Below, piece by piece: positions 33,406 to 42,863 of a stretch of DNA of 64,000 nucleotides (within the stretch, counting starts at the first letter, position 1; every line of letters begins with the position of its first letter). Position numbers and translations under genes: made by a program. Below the pieces are notes generated by a model. That model was not told the DNA's origin and ran no database searches. It saw only the letters and a list, made by a program, of their open reading frames with translations. The stretch lies in the NCBI RefSeq assembly GCF_016865485.1, contig NZ_AP024452.1, positions 372,001-436,000 on the forward strand, in the 5' to 3' direction. The DNA is from Luteitalea sp. TBR-22. GTDB taxonomy: Bacteria; Acidobacteriota; Vicinamibacteria; Vicinamibacterales; Vicinamibacteraceae.

Positions 33406-35763
33406 ATGCCGGACTGCCGGAACTCGGTGAGCGCGGAAGCGATTGGCACGCATGTGGCGCGAGTCAAGGGCAGCAAGCAGTTCGGCGCGTCTCCGCGTTT
33501 GCAGGAGTTTCTCCAGTTCGTCGTCGACGAGGCGCTGGCTGGCCGGGCCGACACGCTGAAGGAACACACGATCGCCGTGTCGGTGTACGGACGGCCATCG
33601 AGCTTCGACCCGAAACTCGACTCCATCGTGCGAACCGAGGCGAGGCGGCTGCGCGCCCGCCTGCAGGCGTATTACCAGTCCGAAGGAGCCGCCGACCACG
33701 TTCGGATCGAGTTGCCGCTCGGACGCTACGTGCCGGAGTTCGTCGCGCGACGCACCGAATCCCCGGCACTGCTCCCCGAAGACCGAGCGGGCTCCAACGA
33801 CACGGCCCGCGACTCGCCAGCCGAGACCCCAGCGACAGCACCCCAGCATTCTGGGCGAGCATCCGCCAGGTCCAGGACGCGCACCTATTGGGTCGCGGCC
33901 GGCCTCATTGCGATCGTGCTGGTCTTGGCTGCGGCAGTGCTGCTCCAGCAGCCACGCACGACTCTGCCCGGCGAACGACGCGTGTCGGTCCTGATCGTTC
34001 CCTTCGACTACGAGCCAGGGCTCGAGTTGCCGGTCGGCTCCCTCGAGAGCGCCATCGAGTTCGCGCTGACTGAGTCGAGGATGGTGCAGGCGGTCCCTCG
34101 GGTGCGGGTCACAGACGCGTTCCGATTGATGCGCCTCGATCCTGCGACGCGGCTCACGCCCGACCTCGCGACGGAAGTTGCTGCACGGGACAGCGCCATC
34201 GACGTGGTGCTGACGGGCGACGTCACACGGCAGCGGAACGAGTTGGTCGTGTCGGCTGGCTTGCGAGAGGCGGCCACCACCCGTGCGCTCGCCTCCATCC
34301 GCAAGCCTCTGAAGACGCCGGACGAAGCATTCACCGTCGCGGCGAGCCTCGCGACGTGGGTGCGGTCGCTCGTCCGAGATGTCGATGCTCGACGGGAGCA
34401 ACTGGAGCCTGCCGCGACCCGTTCCATAACGGCGTTGCGGGCCTACTCGCGCGGGCTGGAGCAGGCCGACGAGCAGAAGTGGGCCGCCGCCGAAGCCCTG
34501 TTCAGGGATGCGATCGCGGATGATCCACAGTTCGCTTCCGCGCACATACGCCTGGCGTGGGCGCTTCGCGCAGTGGGAAGATCCAACGAAGAGGTCTTGA
34601 TCGCAGCACGCCGGGCGGAAGCGTTGGCTGCACATGCCAGCGAACAAGAGCGGCTCTTCATTCGGGCGAGTGTCCGGCATCTCGAAGGTCGCCTGGCTGA
34701 GGCCCTTCAGATCTACGAGGCTTTGGTGCAGGCCCACCCTGATCACCCGGGGGCTCTGGGTAACCTGACCGGCACCGGATTTCCGCTTCGGCCCTCGCAG
34801 GCAAACGCCTACTGGAGGCGGTACGCCGATCTGCGGCCGAACGACGCCAACCTCGCGCTCGAGACTGCGACGCAGTTGGCCTTCTCAGGCGCGCCGCGTG
34901 CGCTTGCTGACAGGTACCTGACCAGGGCGAGATCACTTGATCCCGGTCCGGATGCATCGTGCCTAATCCAGCACGTCGAGGCGTTCCATCCGTGGACCGC
35001 GGGCGATGTCGGCCCATGGCTGCGCGCGGTGGACTGCGCGGCGCGTGTCGCGCCGAGCAGCAGGCACGCCATTTGGGTCAGTTTGCTGCTGCTGAGCGCC
35101 GGCCGGCCGTCCGCGGCCTCGGACGGCTTCCTTCGCACTGGCGATTCGGTGGCCACAAGTCGGTGGTCGGCCATCGCCGCCGCTGCTGCGGGAGATCGCG
35201 GGGCACTGAGGAGGCACGCGCTGGACCTGAAGGACACCCGCCCCAACGCCTTGTCGACCATCCTGCAGGCTTGGGCAGGCGAGCGCGAGTCGGCCGCTGC
35301 CATGGCGGCGAGCCGCACTTTGAGTGTGGTGCCGGGGGCGAGCCCCACCCAGCTGGAGGCCTTCTGGCAAGTGGCCGAAGCCGAACTCGGTGTGGCTCGA
35401 GGCGAGACGCTTGGTACGCAGTGGTCTGACCAGTTGAGGCGGGCCATGACGTCGCTCGAGGCGACCGGCGCTCCGGAGTACTTCATTGCGGCGCACCGTC
35501 TCTCCGTGTTGTTCGAGCGCAGGGGCGATGTGACAAGCGCCCGACGCGTGCTGGAGCAGGCGGTGTCGCGCCGCGCCGAAGCATACCCGACGTCCGTCGT
35601 CTTCTGGCTGGCGTGTCTCGACCGCCTGGCGCAACTCGAACGTCAGGGAACCACCTCGGAGGCCGGGACGGGGTCGTCACGCATGCTCGCGGCCACCCTT
35701 GCGGCAGCCGAACCAGGGTTCAACCCTGCGGCGGTATTCAGCAACGTGACAGGCCGGCGCTGA
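33406..35763 (+). CDS. Membrane-bound winged-helix-like regulator with TPR domain
   Basis: A 785-aa protein; ATG at 33406 fits the promoter above, an in-frame GTG at 33382 is possible. Residues ~20-115 contain the block LQEFLQFVVDEALAGRADTLKEHTIAVSVYGR...DSIVRTEARRLRARLQAYY, found at the N-terminus of many acidobacterial signalling proteins and resembling a winged-helix domain. One transmembrane helix lies near 160-182 (VAAGLIAIVLVLAAAVLLQQ). The periplasmic part begins with a TolB/FlgO-like domain (RVSVLIVPFDYEP) and continues with TPR repeats (about 340-500, WAAAEALFRDAIADDPQFASAHIRLAWAL). Layout resembles CadC-type one-component regulators. Codon third positions look less uniformly G/C than in neighbours. 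Target unknown, possibly the next gene. Confidence 0.75.
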   Translation: MPDCRNSVSAEAIGTHVARVKGSKQFGASPRLQEFLQFVVDEALAGRADTLKEHTIAVSVYGRPSSFDPKLDSIVRTEARRLRARLQAYYQSEGAADHVRIELPLGRYVPEFVARRTESPALLPEDRAGSNDTARDSPAETPATAPQHSGRASARSRTRTYWVAAGLIAIVLVLAAAVLLQQPRTTLPGERRVSVLIVPFDYEPGLELPVGSLESAIEFALTESRMVQAVPRVRVTDAFRLMRLDPATRLTPDLATEVAARDSAIDVVLTGDVTRQRNELVVSAGLREAATTRALASIRKPLKTPDEAFTVAASLATWVRSLVRDVDARREQLEPAATRSITALRAYSRGLEQADEQKWAAAEALFRDAIADDPQFASAHIRLAWALRAVGRSNEEVLIAARRAEALAAHASEQERLFIRASVRHLEGRLAEALQIYEALVQAHPDHPGALGNLTGTGFPLRPSQANAYWRRYADLRPNDANLALETATQLAFSGAPRALADRYLTRARSLDPGPDASCLIQHVEAFHPWTAGDVGPWLRAVDCAARVAPSSRHAIWVSLLLLSAGRPSAASDGFLRTGDSVATSRWSAIAAAAAGDRGALRRHALDLKDTRPNALSTILQAWAGERESAAAMAASRTLSVVPGASPTQLEAFWQVAEAELGVARGETLGTQWSDQLRRAMTSLEATGAPEYFIAAHRLSVLFERRGDVTSARRVLEQAVSRRAEAYPTSVVFWLACLDRLAQLERQGTTSEAGTGSSRMLAATLAAAEPGFNPAAVFSNVTGRR

Positions 35764-35876
35764 AAGCACCTCATCACCCCCGCCTCACCCCTCCTCACTG
35801 ACGTGGACCCGGGGCCGCTTGCCATCCTGCTGGCTGTCCTGCAGGACCAAGCCACCACCCACGAGGAGTAAGCAAG

Positions 35877-36569
35877 ATGCCCCAGTGTCATTTCTCCACC
35901 CGCCGCGCCGTTCACGGCGGCCTCCACGCCCTCGCCGTTGCCGCCCTGGTTGCAGCCGCGGGGCTCACGTCGAGTGCCCAGAAAAGGGGCGCACCCACTC
36001 ACGCCACGGCTGAAGTCGCCTTCGCGGACCGCCTCGACAGCGGCGGAAATCCGGTCGATGGTCTGACCAGTGACGGTGGCGGCGCGTACCTCGCGCTGGT
36101 CGGTCTGGAGGCCGGCGATGTCCGCCTCGACCTCCGCAGCACCGGCCGTGTCGTTACGGTCCGCCTGGGCGCGCCGGAGTCCACGGCGACCGGCGTCGTC
36201 GTTCCCAGTGGGGTGACCATGCTGGCGGACGAAGCCTTCTTCGTCCCCGACATTCTTTCGATTCCTAAGGGCACGACCGTCAAAAGAGTCGGCCGCATCG
36301 GGCTCGGCTCGGGTTACCCCAATCACGCGCTGGGATTCCGGTACACCACAAGCCAGAACGTCACTATCTACGGCTCCGAGCTCTGCGTGACACGGCGCAA
36401 CGTCGCAGGGGCCGTCTGGGACATCAGCTCATCGTGCGCACAGGAAACAAGCGACGTCGCCGGCCTGTTCGAGGAGAACGTGAAAGCCAAGGTGACTCAC
36501 CGGTTCAAGGCGACATACATCGTGCCGTTCGCGGCAACGGTAACCTGCACCGCCAACTGTCCTCAGTAG
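35877..36569 (+). CDS. Secreted protein of unknown function
   Basis: A 230-aa protein from ATG at 35877 with a GAGGAG ribosome binding site 8 nt upstream. Signal peptide: LHALAVAALVAAAGLTSSAQ. The mature part looks all-beta (DVRLDLRSTGRVVTVRLG, VTMLADEAFFVPDILSIPKG) and holds four Cys in its last ~65 residues (LCVTRR, SSCAQE, VTCTANCPQ), which could form disulfides. I recognise no family. It lies 113 bases after the TPR regulator, same strand. Confidence 0.65.
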   Translation: MPQCHFSTRRAVHGGLHALAVAALVAAAGLTSSAQKRGAPTHATAEVAFADRLDSGGNPVDGLTSDGGGAYLALVGLEAGDVRLDLRSTGRVVTVRLGAPESTATGVVVPSGVTMLADEAFFVPDILSIPKGTTVKRVGRIGLGSGYPNHALGFRYTTSQNVTIYGSELCVTRRNVAGAVWDISSSCAQETSDVAGLFEENVKAKVTHRFKATYIVPFAATVTCTANCPQ

Positions 36570-36771
36570 CTCCTCTCGGTGTATCGGGTGGCGAGCGGCT
36601 GTGCCGCCGGCCACCCGATCGGTGCTCCTTTGGGCTCCATACCCTCAAGACGTCGCTGGACGTGGCGTTCCGGCCGGTCTTCCGGAGCCCGCCTCGGACC
36701 GTACAAGTGCGGTTTGCCCTTTTGTACGACGCCGAAGGAGTTGCCGGTGGCGGTCGGCTTGCCGTCGTCCA
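36570..36771. other. Non-coding convergent junction with inverted repeats
   Basis: No convincing gene. TCGGGTGGC (36584-36592) and GCCACCCGA (36610-36618) form a 9-bp stem with a 17-nt loop, a candidate terminator for the secreted-protein gene. Further on CGTACAA and TTGTACG form a 7-bp inverted repeat near 36698-36733. Then the octamer repeat element begins. Confidence 0.45.
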
Positions 36772-36872
36772 CGGACGTCTTCAAGACTTCAAGACTTGAA
36801 GAATTCCTGCCTTCCGCCTTCCCGCTCTGCCTTTTTACCTTCTACTCTTCTACTCTTCTTACCTTTTCCTGC
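36772..36872 (-). repeat. TAGAAGAG octamer repeat element, copy 2
   Basis: Minus-strand copy of the composite at 33131-33214: TAAGAAGAG/TAGAAGAG octamers, then GCAGAGCGGGAAGGCGGAAG and TCTTCAAGTCTTGAAG hairpin words. The TAA stop codon of the minus-strand beta-propeller gene lies at its 5' edge, so the element starts at the end of translation. Confidence 0.75.
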
Positions 36873-37956
36873 CGATCCCGAACTGGTCGCCGCAGGCGAC
36901 CACGCGGGAGTCGGCGACCTGCACCTCCACCAGTTTCTCGCTGCCGATCTGGCGGCCGGTCTCGTCCTGGAGGGCCTTGACGAGCCGTCTCGATGCCACG
37001 TCGAACACTTCGCCGGTCGACGGGAATGCCAGCCGGCCGTCCAGGCTGAAGGTCACCCACCCTGGCTGATCGCGCACCTTCAGCGTCGCCACCTGGCGGG
37101 GCGGCATGACGGTGTTGTCGAACACGTGCAGCGCCGAGTTGTGCCCATCACAGACCCACACCTCGCGCTCGTCGGGCGTGAGGCCGATGCCGTGGCTGGG
37201 GCAGCCGTGCCGTGCCACGGGTCCCTTCTCGACGCCCTGCACGTCCACCTGGTGCAGCACCTTGCCGGTGCGGATGTCGCCGACCTCGAAGCCGAGCCGC
37301 TCGTTCACGTTCACGTACGCCAGCGTCTCCGCGGCGTTGACCGTGAACGGCCTGATCGAGGCCGAGAACGGCCCGACGCGCCCGACCACCGTGTGCGTCC
37401 TCGCGTCGGCAATCGAGAGATACGGCGAGGCCAGTCCCTCGAGGTACACGTGGCGGCCCTTCGGCCCCCAGAGCGTGTTGTGCGCCTTCGAATCGAGCTT
37501 CAGGGTCGAGATCGTGCGTCCGGTGAGGCCGTCGATGACGTTCCAGTGGGGTCCCTCGAACGAGGGCACGTACAAGGTACGGCCGTCCGGCGACACCGAC
37601 AGCCGGTCGCAGCCGCCCGCCGGCGCCACGTCCCACACCACGCGGTCGGTGTTCAGGTCGATGCAGATCAGGCGCGTGATGCTGGTCACCCACAGCCGGC
37701 CGGTCCGCGCGCTGGCGGCCACGCCCTTGACGTTGACCGCCTCCTTGCCGTCGGCCACGGCCCACGTGGGGATTCGGCGGACGAAGGCGAAGTCGTCGTC
37801 GATGTCGTAGACGAGCACGCCGACACCGCCGTACTGCTGGTAGTTCCTGATGCCCGGCTGCGCCACGTACAGGTAACGCCGCGCCGCCCCGGCACTGGCT
37901 GCCATGGGCGCCAACGCCATCGCCGCGCCAGCCGCGAGAAAGTCGCGTCGCTTCAT
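36859..37956 (-). CDS. Tat-exported beta-propeller protein (YVTN type)
   Basis: A 365-aa protein from ATG at 37956. It starts MKRRDFLAAGAAMALAPMAAS, a twin-arginine signal. The rest repeats short beta-propeller blades: YLYVAQPG, DRLSVSPDGRTLYVPSFEG, WNVIDGLTGRTISTL, HGIGLTPDEREVWVCDGHNSALHVFD and WVTFSLDGRLAFPSTGEVFD. Proteins of this kind include lactonases and heme-d1-like propellers, but no catalytic signature stands out. Folded export to the periplasm is likely. It is probably cotranscribed with the upstream secreted protein (7-base gap). Confidence 0.82.
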   Translation of the reverse strand: MKRRDFLAAGAAMALAPMAASAGAARRYLYVAQPGIRNYQQYGGVGVLVYDIDDDFAFVRRIPTWAVADGKEAVNVKGVAASARTGRLWVTSITRLICIDLNTDRVVWDVAPAGGCDRLSVSPDGRTLYVPSFEGPHWNVIDGLTGRTISTLKLDSKAHNTLWGPKGRHVYLEGLASPYLSIADARTHTVVGRVGPFSASIRPFTVNAAETLAYVNVNERLGFEVGDIRTGKVLHQVDVQGVEKGPVARHGCPSHGIGLTPDEREVWVCDGHNSALHVFDNTVMPPRQVATLKVRDQPGWVTFSLDGRLAFPSTGEVFDVASRRLVKALQDETGRQIGSEKLVEVQVADSRVVACGDQFGIGRKR

Positions 37957-37963
37957 CGCGTCC

Positions 37964-39088
37964 TCACAGTTCCTTCAGCCAGGCTTGCGCGAAGGCCTGG
38001 GCGGCGGTCACCGCCGGCTTGCCGGCGCGATAGCAGGCCTTCCACAGGCTGCCCTGCCTCTCGTGGGCGGCGCTCACGAACACCTGCCGTCCGTTCTTGT
38101 CGGCGGTCTTCGCGGCGAAGTCGACGGTCGGCACCAGCGCCACGAAGGCCGTGAGCTGCTGCTTGAGCACGCCCTTGAGGTTGTGCTCGTTCCACGCCAC
38201 CTGCTCGGCTTCCTTGCGGCCCTGCTCGGCCTCCGCGTACAGCGCCGCCGTCGTGTCGGGGCCTTCCACCTCGAGGGATCGAATCAGCGCGTAGCCGCGG
38301 CGTATCGCCGCCTCGTCGGTCATTGCCAGGATGGCTTCGGCCTCCTTCAGGATCCGGGCGCTGCGCGCTTTCGACGGTCCCGTCGACGACCTGGCCGATT
38401 CCCGCCACGAGTCGAGCTGGAAGGGAATGATGCGCTTGATCTCCGCGCCCGACTGCTTCTCGGCGGTGTCGACGATGTTGGCCGCCATCTGCCGCTTGTT
38501 GTACGCCTCGTAGGCGGCGAAGTCGCCCTTCTTCATCATCTGGTCGGGCGTGCTCACCTTCAGCCCGTGGTCGACCGCGTCGTACTGCCGCTTGATCGCC
38601 TCGGCGTGCGCGCTGACGAACGTCTCCGACATCACCAGCGACTTCAACGCGGCGCCGGCCTTCTGCACGAACGCGACGCGCCCGCCGTCGTCGAGGGCCT
38701 TCAGGGCGGCGCTGGTGGCCTTGCCGAGGTACGGCACGTCGGGCAGTTGGCCAGGCTGTTCGTCACGCAGCACCCGGTTGGCGTTGTCGGCCAGCCGGAA
38801 GTTGGCCAGGTCGAGTGGGTCGGAGGGCGTGGCGGGTGCCGCCGCGCGCGGCGCCGCGGCGCTCGACGTGCCGGTCGCCGGCGTCGTGGCGGGTGCGGCG
38901 GTGGTCGCCGGTGCGGGGGCCGGCGCGGGTGTCGGCGCGGGCTCGGTCGTCGTCTCGGTGGGGGCCGGCTTGCCCTTGAGGACGTCGGCAGCCTTCTTCT
39001 TCAGCAGCCCGCCGAACTGGGCGCCGAGGCCGACAGGCGCGGCGACGAGCACCGACAGAACGAGGCCGAGCACGATCCTTGACGTCAT
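37964..39088 (-). CDS. Secreted protein of unknown function with Pro/Thr/Ala linker
   Basis: A 374-aa protein from ATG at 39088. Signal peptide IVLGLVLSVLVAAPVGLGAQ; a short FGGLLKKKAADVLKG motif; a low-complexity Pro/Thr/Ala linker (about residues 40-85); then a mostly helical domain (TSAALKALDDGGRVAFVQKAGAALKSLVMSETF) to the end. It ends AFAQAWLKEL. I recognise no family. Upstream partner of the propeller gene. Confidence 0.7.
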   Translation of the reverse strand: MTSRIVLGLVLSVLVAAPVGLGAQFGGLLKKKAADVLKGKPAPTETTTEPAPTPAPAPAPATTAAPATTPATGTSSAAAPRAAAPATPSDPLDLANFRLADNANRVLRDEQPGQLPDVPYLGKATSAALKALDDGGRVAFVQKAGAALKSLVMSETFVSAHAEAIKRQYDAVDHGLKVSTPDQMMKKGDFAAYEAYNKRQMAANIVDTAEKQSGAEIKRIIPFQLDSWRESARSSTGPSKARSARILKEAEAILAMTDEAAIRRGYALIRSLEVEGPDTTAALYAEAEQGRKEAEQVAWNEHNLKGVLKQQLTAFVALVPTVDFAAKTADKNGRQVFVSAAHERQGSLWKACYRAGKPAVTAAQAFAQAWLKEL

Positions 39089-39170
39089 GAGTTGGAGTCC
39101 TCCATCGAGAGAGTGGACGCCGGCCCGCCGAACGTGACGCGGTCGACCTACCAGCGGCTACCATCATCTG

Positions 39171-39632
39171 GTGACAACGAGCCTGCAGGAGCAGTACGCG
39201 CCGTCAAGTATCTGCTACGGCTGTGGTCCCGCCAACCCGCAGGGCCTGCAGGTGCGCAGCGTCGTCGACGGCGACCGGGTCGTGTGCGACTGGACCCCCG
39301 CGCCGCACCATCATGCCTTCCCCGGGATGGTCAACGGCGGCATCATCGGCAGCATCCTCGACTGCCACTGCAACTGGGCGGCCGCATGGCACCTGATGAA
39401 GCGCCTCGGGCTGGACCACCCGCCATGCACCGTCACGGCGAGCTACACCATCGAGATGAAGCGCCCGACGCCAATCGACGGCCCACTCCACCTGGTGGCA
39501 CGCGTCGTCGAGGCCACCGACGACCGGTGTACCGTCGAGGGCACGCTCGAAGCGGCCGGCCGCGTGACGGCGACGTGCCGCGGCGTGTTCGTCGCCGTCA
39601 AGCCGGGCCACCCGGCGTATCACAGGTGGTAG
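39171..39632 (+). CDS. PaaI-family hotdog thioesterase
   Basis: A 153-aa protein from GTG at 39171. The N-terminus CYGCGPANPQGLQ and the hotdog motif AFPGMVNGGIIGSILDCHCNWAA (catalytic Asp in the central helix) match PaaI/YigI-type acyl-CoA thioesterases; TASYTIEMKRPTPIDGPLHL forms the following strands. It likely hydrolyses an acyl- or aryl-CoA in the cytosol. It stands alone, divergent from the secreted-protein gene. Confidence 0.85.
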   Translation: MTTSLQEQYAPSSICYGCGPANPQGLQVRSVVDGDRVVCDWTPAPHHHAFPGMVNGGIIGSILDCHCNWAAAWHLMKRLGLDHPPCTVTASYTIEMKRPTPIDGPLHLVARVVEATDDRCTVEGTLEAAGRVTATCRGVFVAVKPGHPAYHRW

Positions 39633-39633
39633 A

Positions 39634-39803
39634 GCGAAGGGTAGAAGAGTAGAAGGACAGAAGGAAAGAAGGCAGAGCGGGAAGGGCCAAGGGGGAAGCA
39701 CCGAAGGGTTGAAGGCTTCACCTTCTTGAGGGCTTCGTGCTTGCTCTTTCTTCCGCCTTCCCGATTTGCCTTCTACTCTTCTGCTCTTCTACCTTCGTTC
39801 CTT
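39634..39803. repeat. TAGAAGAG octamer repeat elements, inverted pair (copies 3 and 4)
   Basis: Two copies face each other at this convergent junction: plus-strand arm 39634-39719, beginning two bases after the thioesterase stop, and minus-strand arm about 39720-39803, beginning about a dozen bases after the ABC permease stop. Each contains TAGAAGAG octamers and a GCA-...CGGGAAGG segment. The transcript could fold into a long imperfect hairpin. Nothing else occupies the gap. Confidence 0.75.
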
Positions 39804-39814
39804 CGTCAACGCGC

Positions 39815-41011
39815 TCAGAGTTCGCGGAGCGCGTTGACGATCGGCAGGCGGGCGGCGCGGATGGCCGGCAGGATGCCGCCCAGAAAGCCCATGACGAGGG
39901 CGCACGCGAGGCCCTGGACCAGCAGGGCCGGCGTCACCCGGAACGCGAACGCCACCTGGCTGAACGACTGGAAGTTCATCGTCGACGTGCGGTAGCCGTC
40001 GAACACGCCCCACGCGAGCAGGCCGCCGGCGATGCCGCCGATGAGCGCGAGCACCGCCGACTCCGCCATCACCGACGCGACGATCGACAGGGCCCCGAAG
40101 CCGAGCGCCCGCAAGGTGGCGATCTCGCGCGTGCGGCTGGCCACCGCGTTGTACATCGTGTTGATCGCGCCGAACACCGCGCCGATGCCCATCAACCCCG
40201 CGATCACGAAGCCGATCGTGCGGATGATCGTCTGCAGCACCGTCGACTGTTCGGCCAGGTAGTCGGTCTCGCGCTGCGCCATCACGTTGAGGCGCGGGTC
40301 GGCCGCGAGCGCCGCCTTGAACGCCTCGAGCCCATCCTCGCGCTCGAGCTGCACGTACACCGACTGGAACGAGTCGCCTCGCCGGTACGCGCCCTGCAGT
40401 ACGCGTGCATCGCACCAGATCTCCGATTCGGAGATGGCGCCGTCGGCTTCGAACACGCCGACGACCTTCCACACGTTCTCGCCCCAGCGCACGTCGCGGC
40501 CCACCTCCAGCCCCGTGAACTGGCCCGCGGCAGCCCGCCCGACGATGATCTCGTTGCGTCCCGGCTGGAAGGGCCGGCCCTCGACCATGCGCAGCCGCGG
40601 CCTGACCGCGAACGCGCCCGGCTCCACGCCGCGCAGCGGCACGTTGGCGTCGCTGCCGGTCGAGCGCTTGGGGTGGTTGACGATCACGAAGAGCTCGGCG
40701 GACGCGACGGGACCATCGGGGCCCTGCGCGAGACCGGGCGCGTCCTTCACCAGCTGCGTGTGCTCGCGCATCAGGATGCTCGACAGCTCCGAGTCGGTGC
40801 CGGCACGCATCACGATGGCCGTCCGAGGATCGCCGGCCGTGGTCATCGCGGCCCGGAAGCCCTGGGCGATCGAGAGCACGGCGACAAACACCACCACGAC
40901 GCCGGCGATGCCGACGATGGCCACGATGGAGGAGCCGAGGCGCTGCGGGATGCTGCGGACGTTGACGGCCGTGATGGCGAGGATCTGCGAGAGTGCCTGC
41001 ATGGCGATCAC
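39815..41011 (-). CDS. MacB/FtsX-type ABC transporter permease
   Basis: A 398-aa protein starting at GTG 41011 (overlapping the upstream stop, GTGA) or ATG 41002. The N-terminal helix (IVAIVGIAGVVVVFVAVLSIAQGF) is followed by a ~220-aa periplasmic MacB-PCD-like domain and three C-terminal helices with the FtsX signature TREIATLRALGFGALSIVASVMAESAVLALIGG. It is the second permease of a four-gene exporter operon. Confidence 0.9.
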   Translation of the reverse strand: MIAMQALSQILAITAVNVRSIPQRLGSSIVAIVGIAGVVVVFVAVLSIAQGFRAAMTTAGDPRTAIVMRAGTDSELSSILMREHTQLVKDAPGLAQGPDGPVASAELFVIVNHPKRSTGSDANVPLRGVEPGAFAVRPRLRMVEGRPFQPGRNEIIVGRAAAGQFTGLEVGRDVRWGENVWKVVGVFEADGAISESEIWCDARVLQGAYRRGDSFQSVYVQLEREDGLEAFKAALAADPRLNVMAQRETDYLAEQSTVLQTIIRTIGFVIAGLMGIGAVFGAINTMYNAVASRTREIATLRALGFGALSIVASVMAESAVLALIGGIAGGLLAWGVFDGYRTSTMNFQSFSQVAFAFRVTPALLVQGLACALVMGFLGGILPAIRAARLPIVNALREL

Positions 41012-42162
41012 CCCTGGCGCCGCAGCGCGTCGACGATGCGAAGGCGACCGGCCTGCCAGGCGGGCAGCAGGCCCGCGGCGATGCCGAGCGCGACAATCAG
41101 CCCGACGCCGAGCACGAGGTCGCGCGTCGGCAGGAAGAACGCCGGCAGGAGACCGCCCGTCGGGTCACCCTGCTGCGTGATGAGCCACGCGACCAGCAGG
41201 CCGGCACCGCCGCCGATGACGGCGAGCATCACCGACTCCATCAGCACCAGCCCGAGCAACTGGCCGTCGCCGAAGCCGAGCGTCTTCATGATCGCCAGCT
41301 CGTTGGTCCGCTCGCGCACCGCCTGCGCCATGGTGTTGGCCGCCACCAGCAGGATGGTGAACAGCACGGCGGCGAGGATGGCCATCAGGATGCTGCCGAT
41401 GTCGCCGATCTGCTTGGCGAACGCCTGGACGAACGCCTTCTCGGTGGACGTCTTGGTCTCCGACGACGAGTTGGCGAACAGCGCATCGAGCCGCGCCGCC
41501 ACGTCCTCGGACTGCCGCGGATCAGCCACCCGCACGACGTACCAGCCCGTCAGGTCCTTGCCGAACGTGCGCGTCTCGTTGAAGTAGGCGTAATGGAAGA
41601 AGAACTGCGTGGTGTCGGTGCCCTTGGTGCCCGCCTCGTAGATGCCGTCGATGGTGAAGGTCCAGGGGGCGTCGTCGGCGGTGCGCCAGATCGTGCCCCT
41701 CAATGGAACCCGGTCGCCGACCTTCCAACCGAAGCGATCGGCGAGCGCCCGACCCACGACCGCCCCGGTCCGATCGGCAAACCATGCCTGCTTCTGGGCG
41801 TCCGGCAGCACGTACTCCGGGTACATGGCCAGCCATGACTCGGGATCGACGGCAAACTGCGCGAAGAAGTTCTTCGGGTCCTGGTAGATGCCGCCGAACC
41901 AGCTCGAGTGCGTCACCCCAGACACCCCGGGCGTCGCGGCGATGCGATTCATGTAGCTCAGGGGCAGCGGCTGGATGAACGACACCTTCTGGATCATCAC
42001 GAGCCGGTCCTGACCCGCCAGATCGACGCCCATGCCGAAGGCGACGCGCAACGCCATGAGCGCGCCGAACAGCAGGAAGGCGATGAAGATCGACAGCGCC
42101 GTGAAGAGCGTGCGCAGCTTGCGCCGCAGCAGGCCCCGCCACACCAGGTGAAGGTACTTCAC
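41008..42162 (-). CDS. MacB/FtsX-type ABC transporter permease
   Basis: A 384-aa protein starting at GTG 42162, whose first bases overlap the ATPase stop. It has an N-terminal helix ([28 protein letters not shown]), a periplasmic domain, and FtsX-type C-terminal helices with [34 protein letters not shown]. It pairs with the downstream permease, so the exporter is probably a heterodimer. Confidence 0.9.
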   Translation of the reverse strand: MKYLHLVWRGLLRRKLRTLFTALSIFIAFLLFGALMALRVAFGMGVDLAGQDRLVMIQKVSFIQPLPLSYMNRIAATPGVSGVTHSSWFGGIYQDPKNFFAQFAVDPESWLAMYPEYVLPDAQKQAWFADRTGAVVGRALADRFGWKVGDRVPLRGTIWRTADDAPWTFTIDGIYEAGTKGTDTTQFFFHYAYFNETRTFGKDLTGWYVVRVADPRQSEDVAARLDALFANSSSETKTSTEKAFVQAFAKQIGDIGSILMAILAAVLFTILLVAANTMAQAVRERTNELAIMKTLGFGDGQLLGLVLMESVMLAVIGGGAGLLVAWLITQQGDPTGGLLPAFFLPTRDLVLGVGLIVALGIAAGLLPAWQAGRLRIVDALRRQG

Positions 42163-42863
42163 GCCGCCACCTCCTGCACCAGCAGGCCCTTCTCGAGGTG
42201 CACCAGGCGCGAGGCACACGCGGCGGCGTGCGGGTCGTGCGTCACCATGACGATGGTCTTGCCGTGCTCGCGGTTGAGGGTGCTGAGCAGCGCCAGGATC
42301 TCGTCGCCCGACTTGCGATCGAGGTCGCCCGTCGGCTCGTCGCAGAGCAGGAGCGTCGGATCGGTGACGATGGCGCGCGCGATGCCGACGCGCTGCTCCT
42401 GGCCGCCCGAGAGCTGGCGCGGATAGTGGCTGGCGCGCTCGGACAGCCCCACCACCGACAGCGCAATCGACGCCCGCTTCCGACGTTCGGCCCCGGACAA
42501 CCGCGTGAGCAGCAACGGCAGCTCGACGTTGCGCTGCGCCGTGAGGACCGGCAGCAGGTTGTACAACTGGAACACGAACCCGACGTGCTCCGCGCGCCAT
42601 CGCGCCAGCGCCGACGAGGACAGGGCATCGATGCGCTGGCCGCCCACCTCGATGCTGCCGGCGGTCGGCTGGTCGAGGCCGCCCAACAGGTTGAGCAACG
42701 TCGTCTTGCCCGATCCGGAGGGGCCCATCAGGGCAAGGAACTCGCCTGGTGCGATGTCGAGGTCGACCCCCTGCAGCACGGCGATGCGCTCGCTGCCGCG
42801 GCGGTACGTCTTCTCCAACTGGCGGACCTTCACGAGCGGCGACGAGGTGGCTGGAGCGTTCAT
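42159..42863 (-). CDS. ABC transporter ATP-binding protein (MacB/LolD type)
   Basis: A 234-aa ATPase from ATG at 42863. Walker [10 protein letters not shown] starts at residue 47, Q-loop in FVFQLYN, signature [14 protein letters not shown], Walker [13 protein letters not shown] and switch His in VMVTHD. This is the LolD/MacB branch that powers mechanotransmission-type exporters. Overlaps of 4 bases with both neighbours indicate tight translational coupling. Confidence 0.95.
   Translation of the reverse strand: MNAPATSSPLVKVRQLEKTYRRGSERIAVLQGVDLDIAPGEFLALMGPSGSGKTTLLNLLGGLDQPTAGSIEVGGQRIDALSSSALARWRAEHVGFVFQLYNLLPVLTAQRNVELPLLLTRLSGAERRKRASIALSVVGLSERASHYPRQLSGGQEQRVGIARAIVTDPTLLLCDEPTGDLDRKSGDEILALLSTLNREHGKTIVMVTHDPHAAACASRLVHLEKGLLVQEVAA

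Noticed and set aside
36434-36799. Plus-strand frame extending past the secreted-protein stop
   Set aside because: Arg/Ser/Pro-rich, different frame, runs into the octamer repeat; no sign of a gene remnant.
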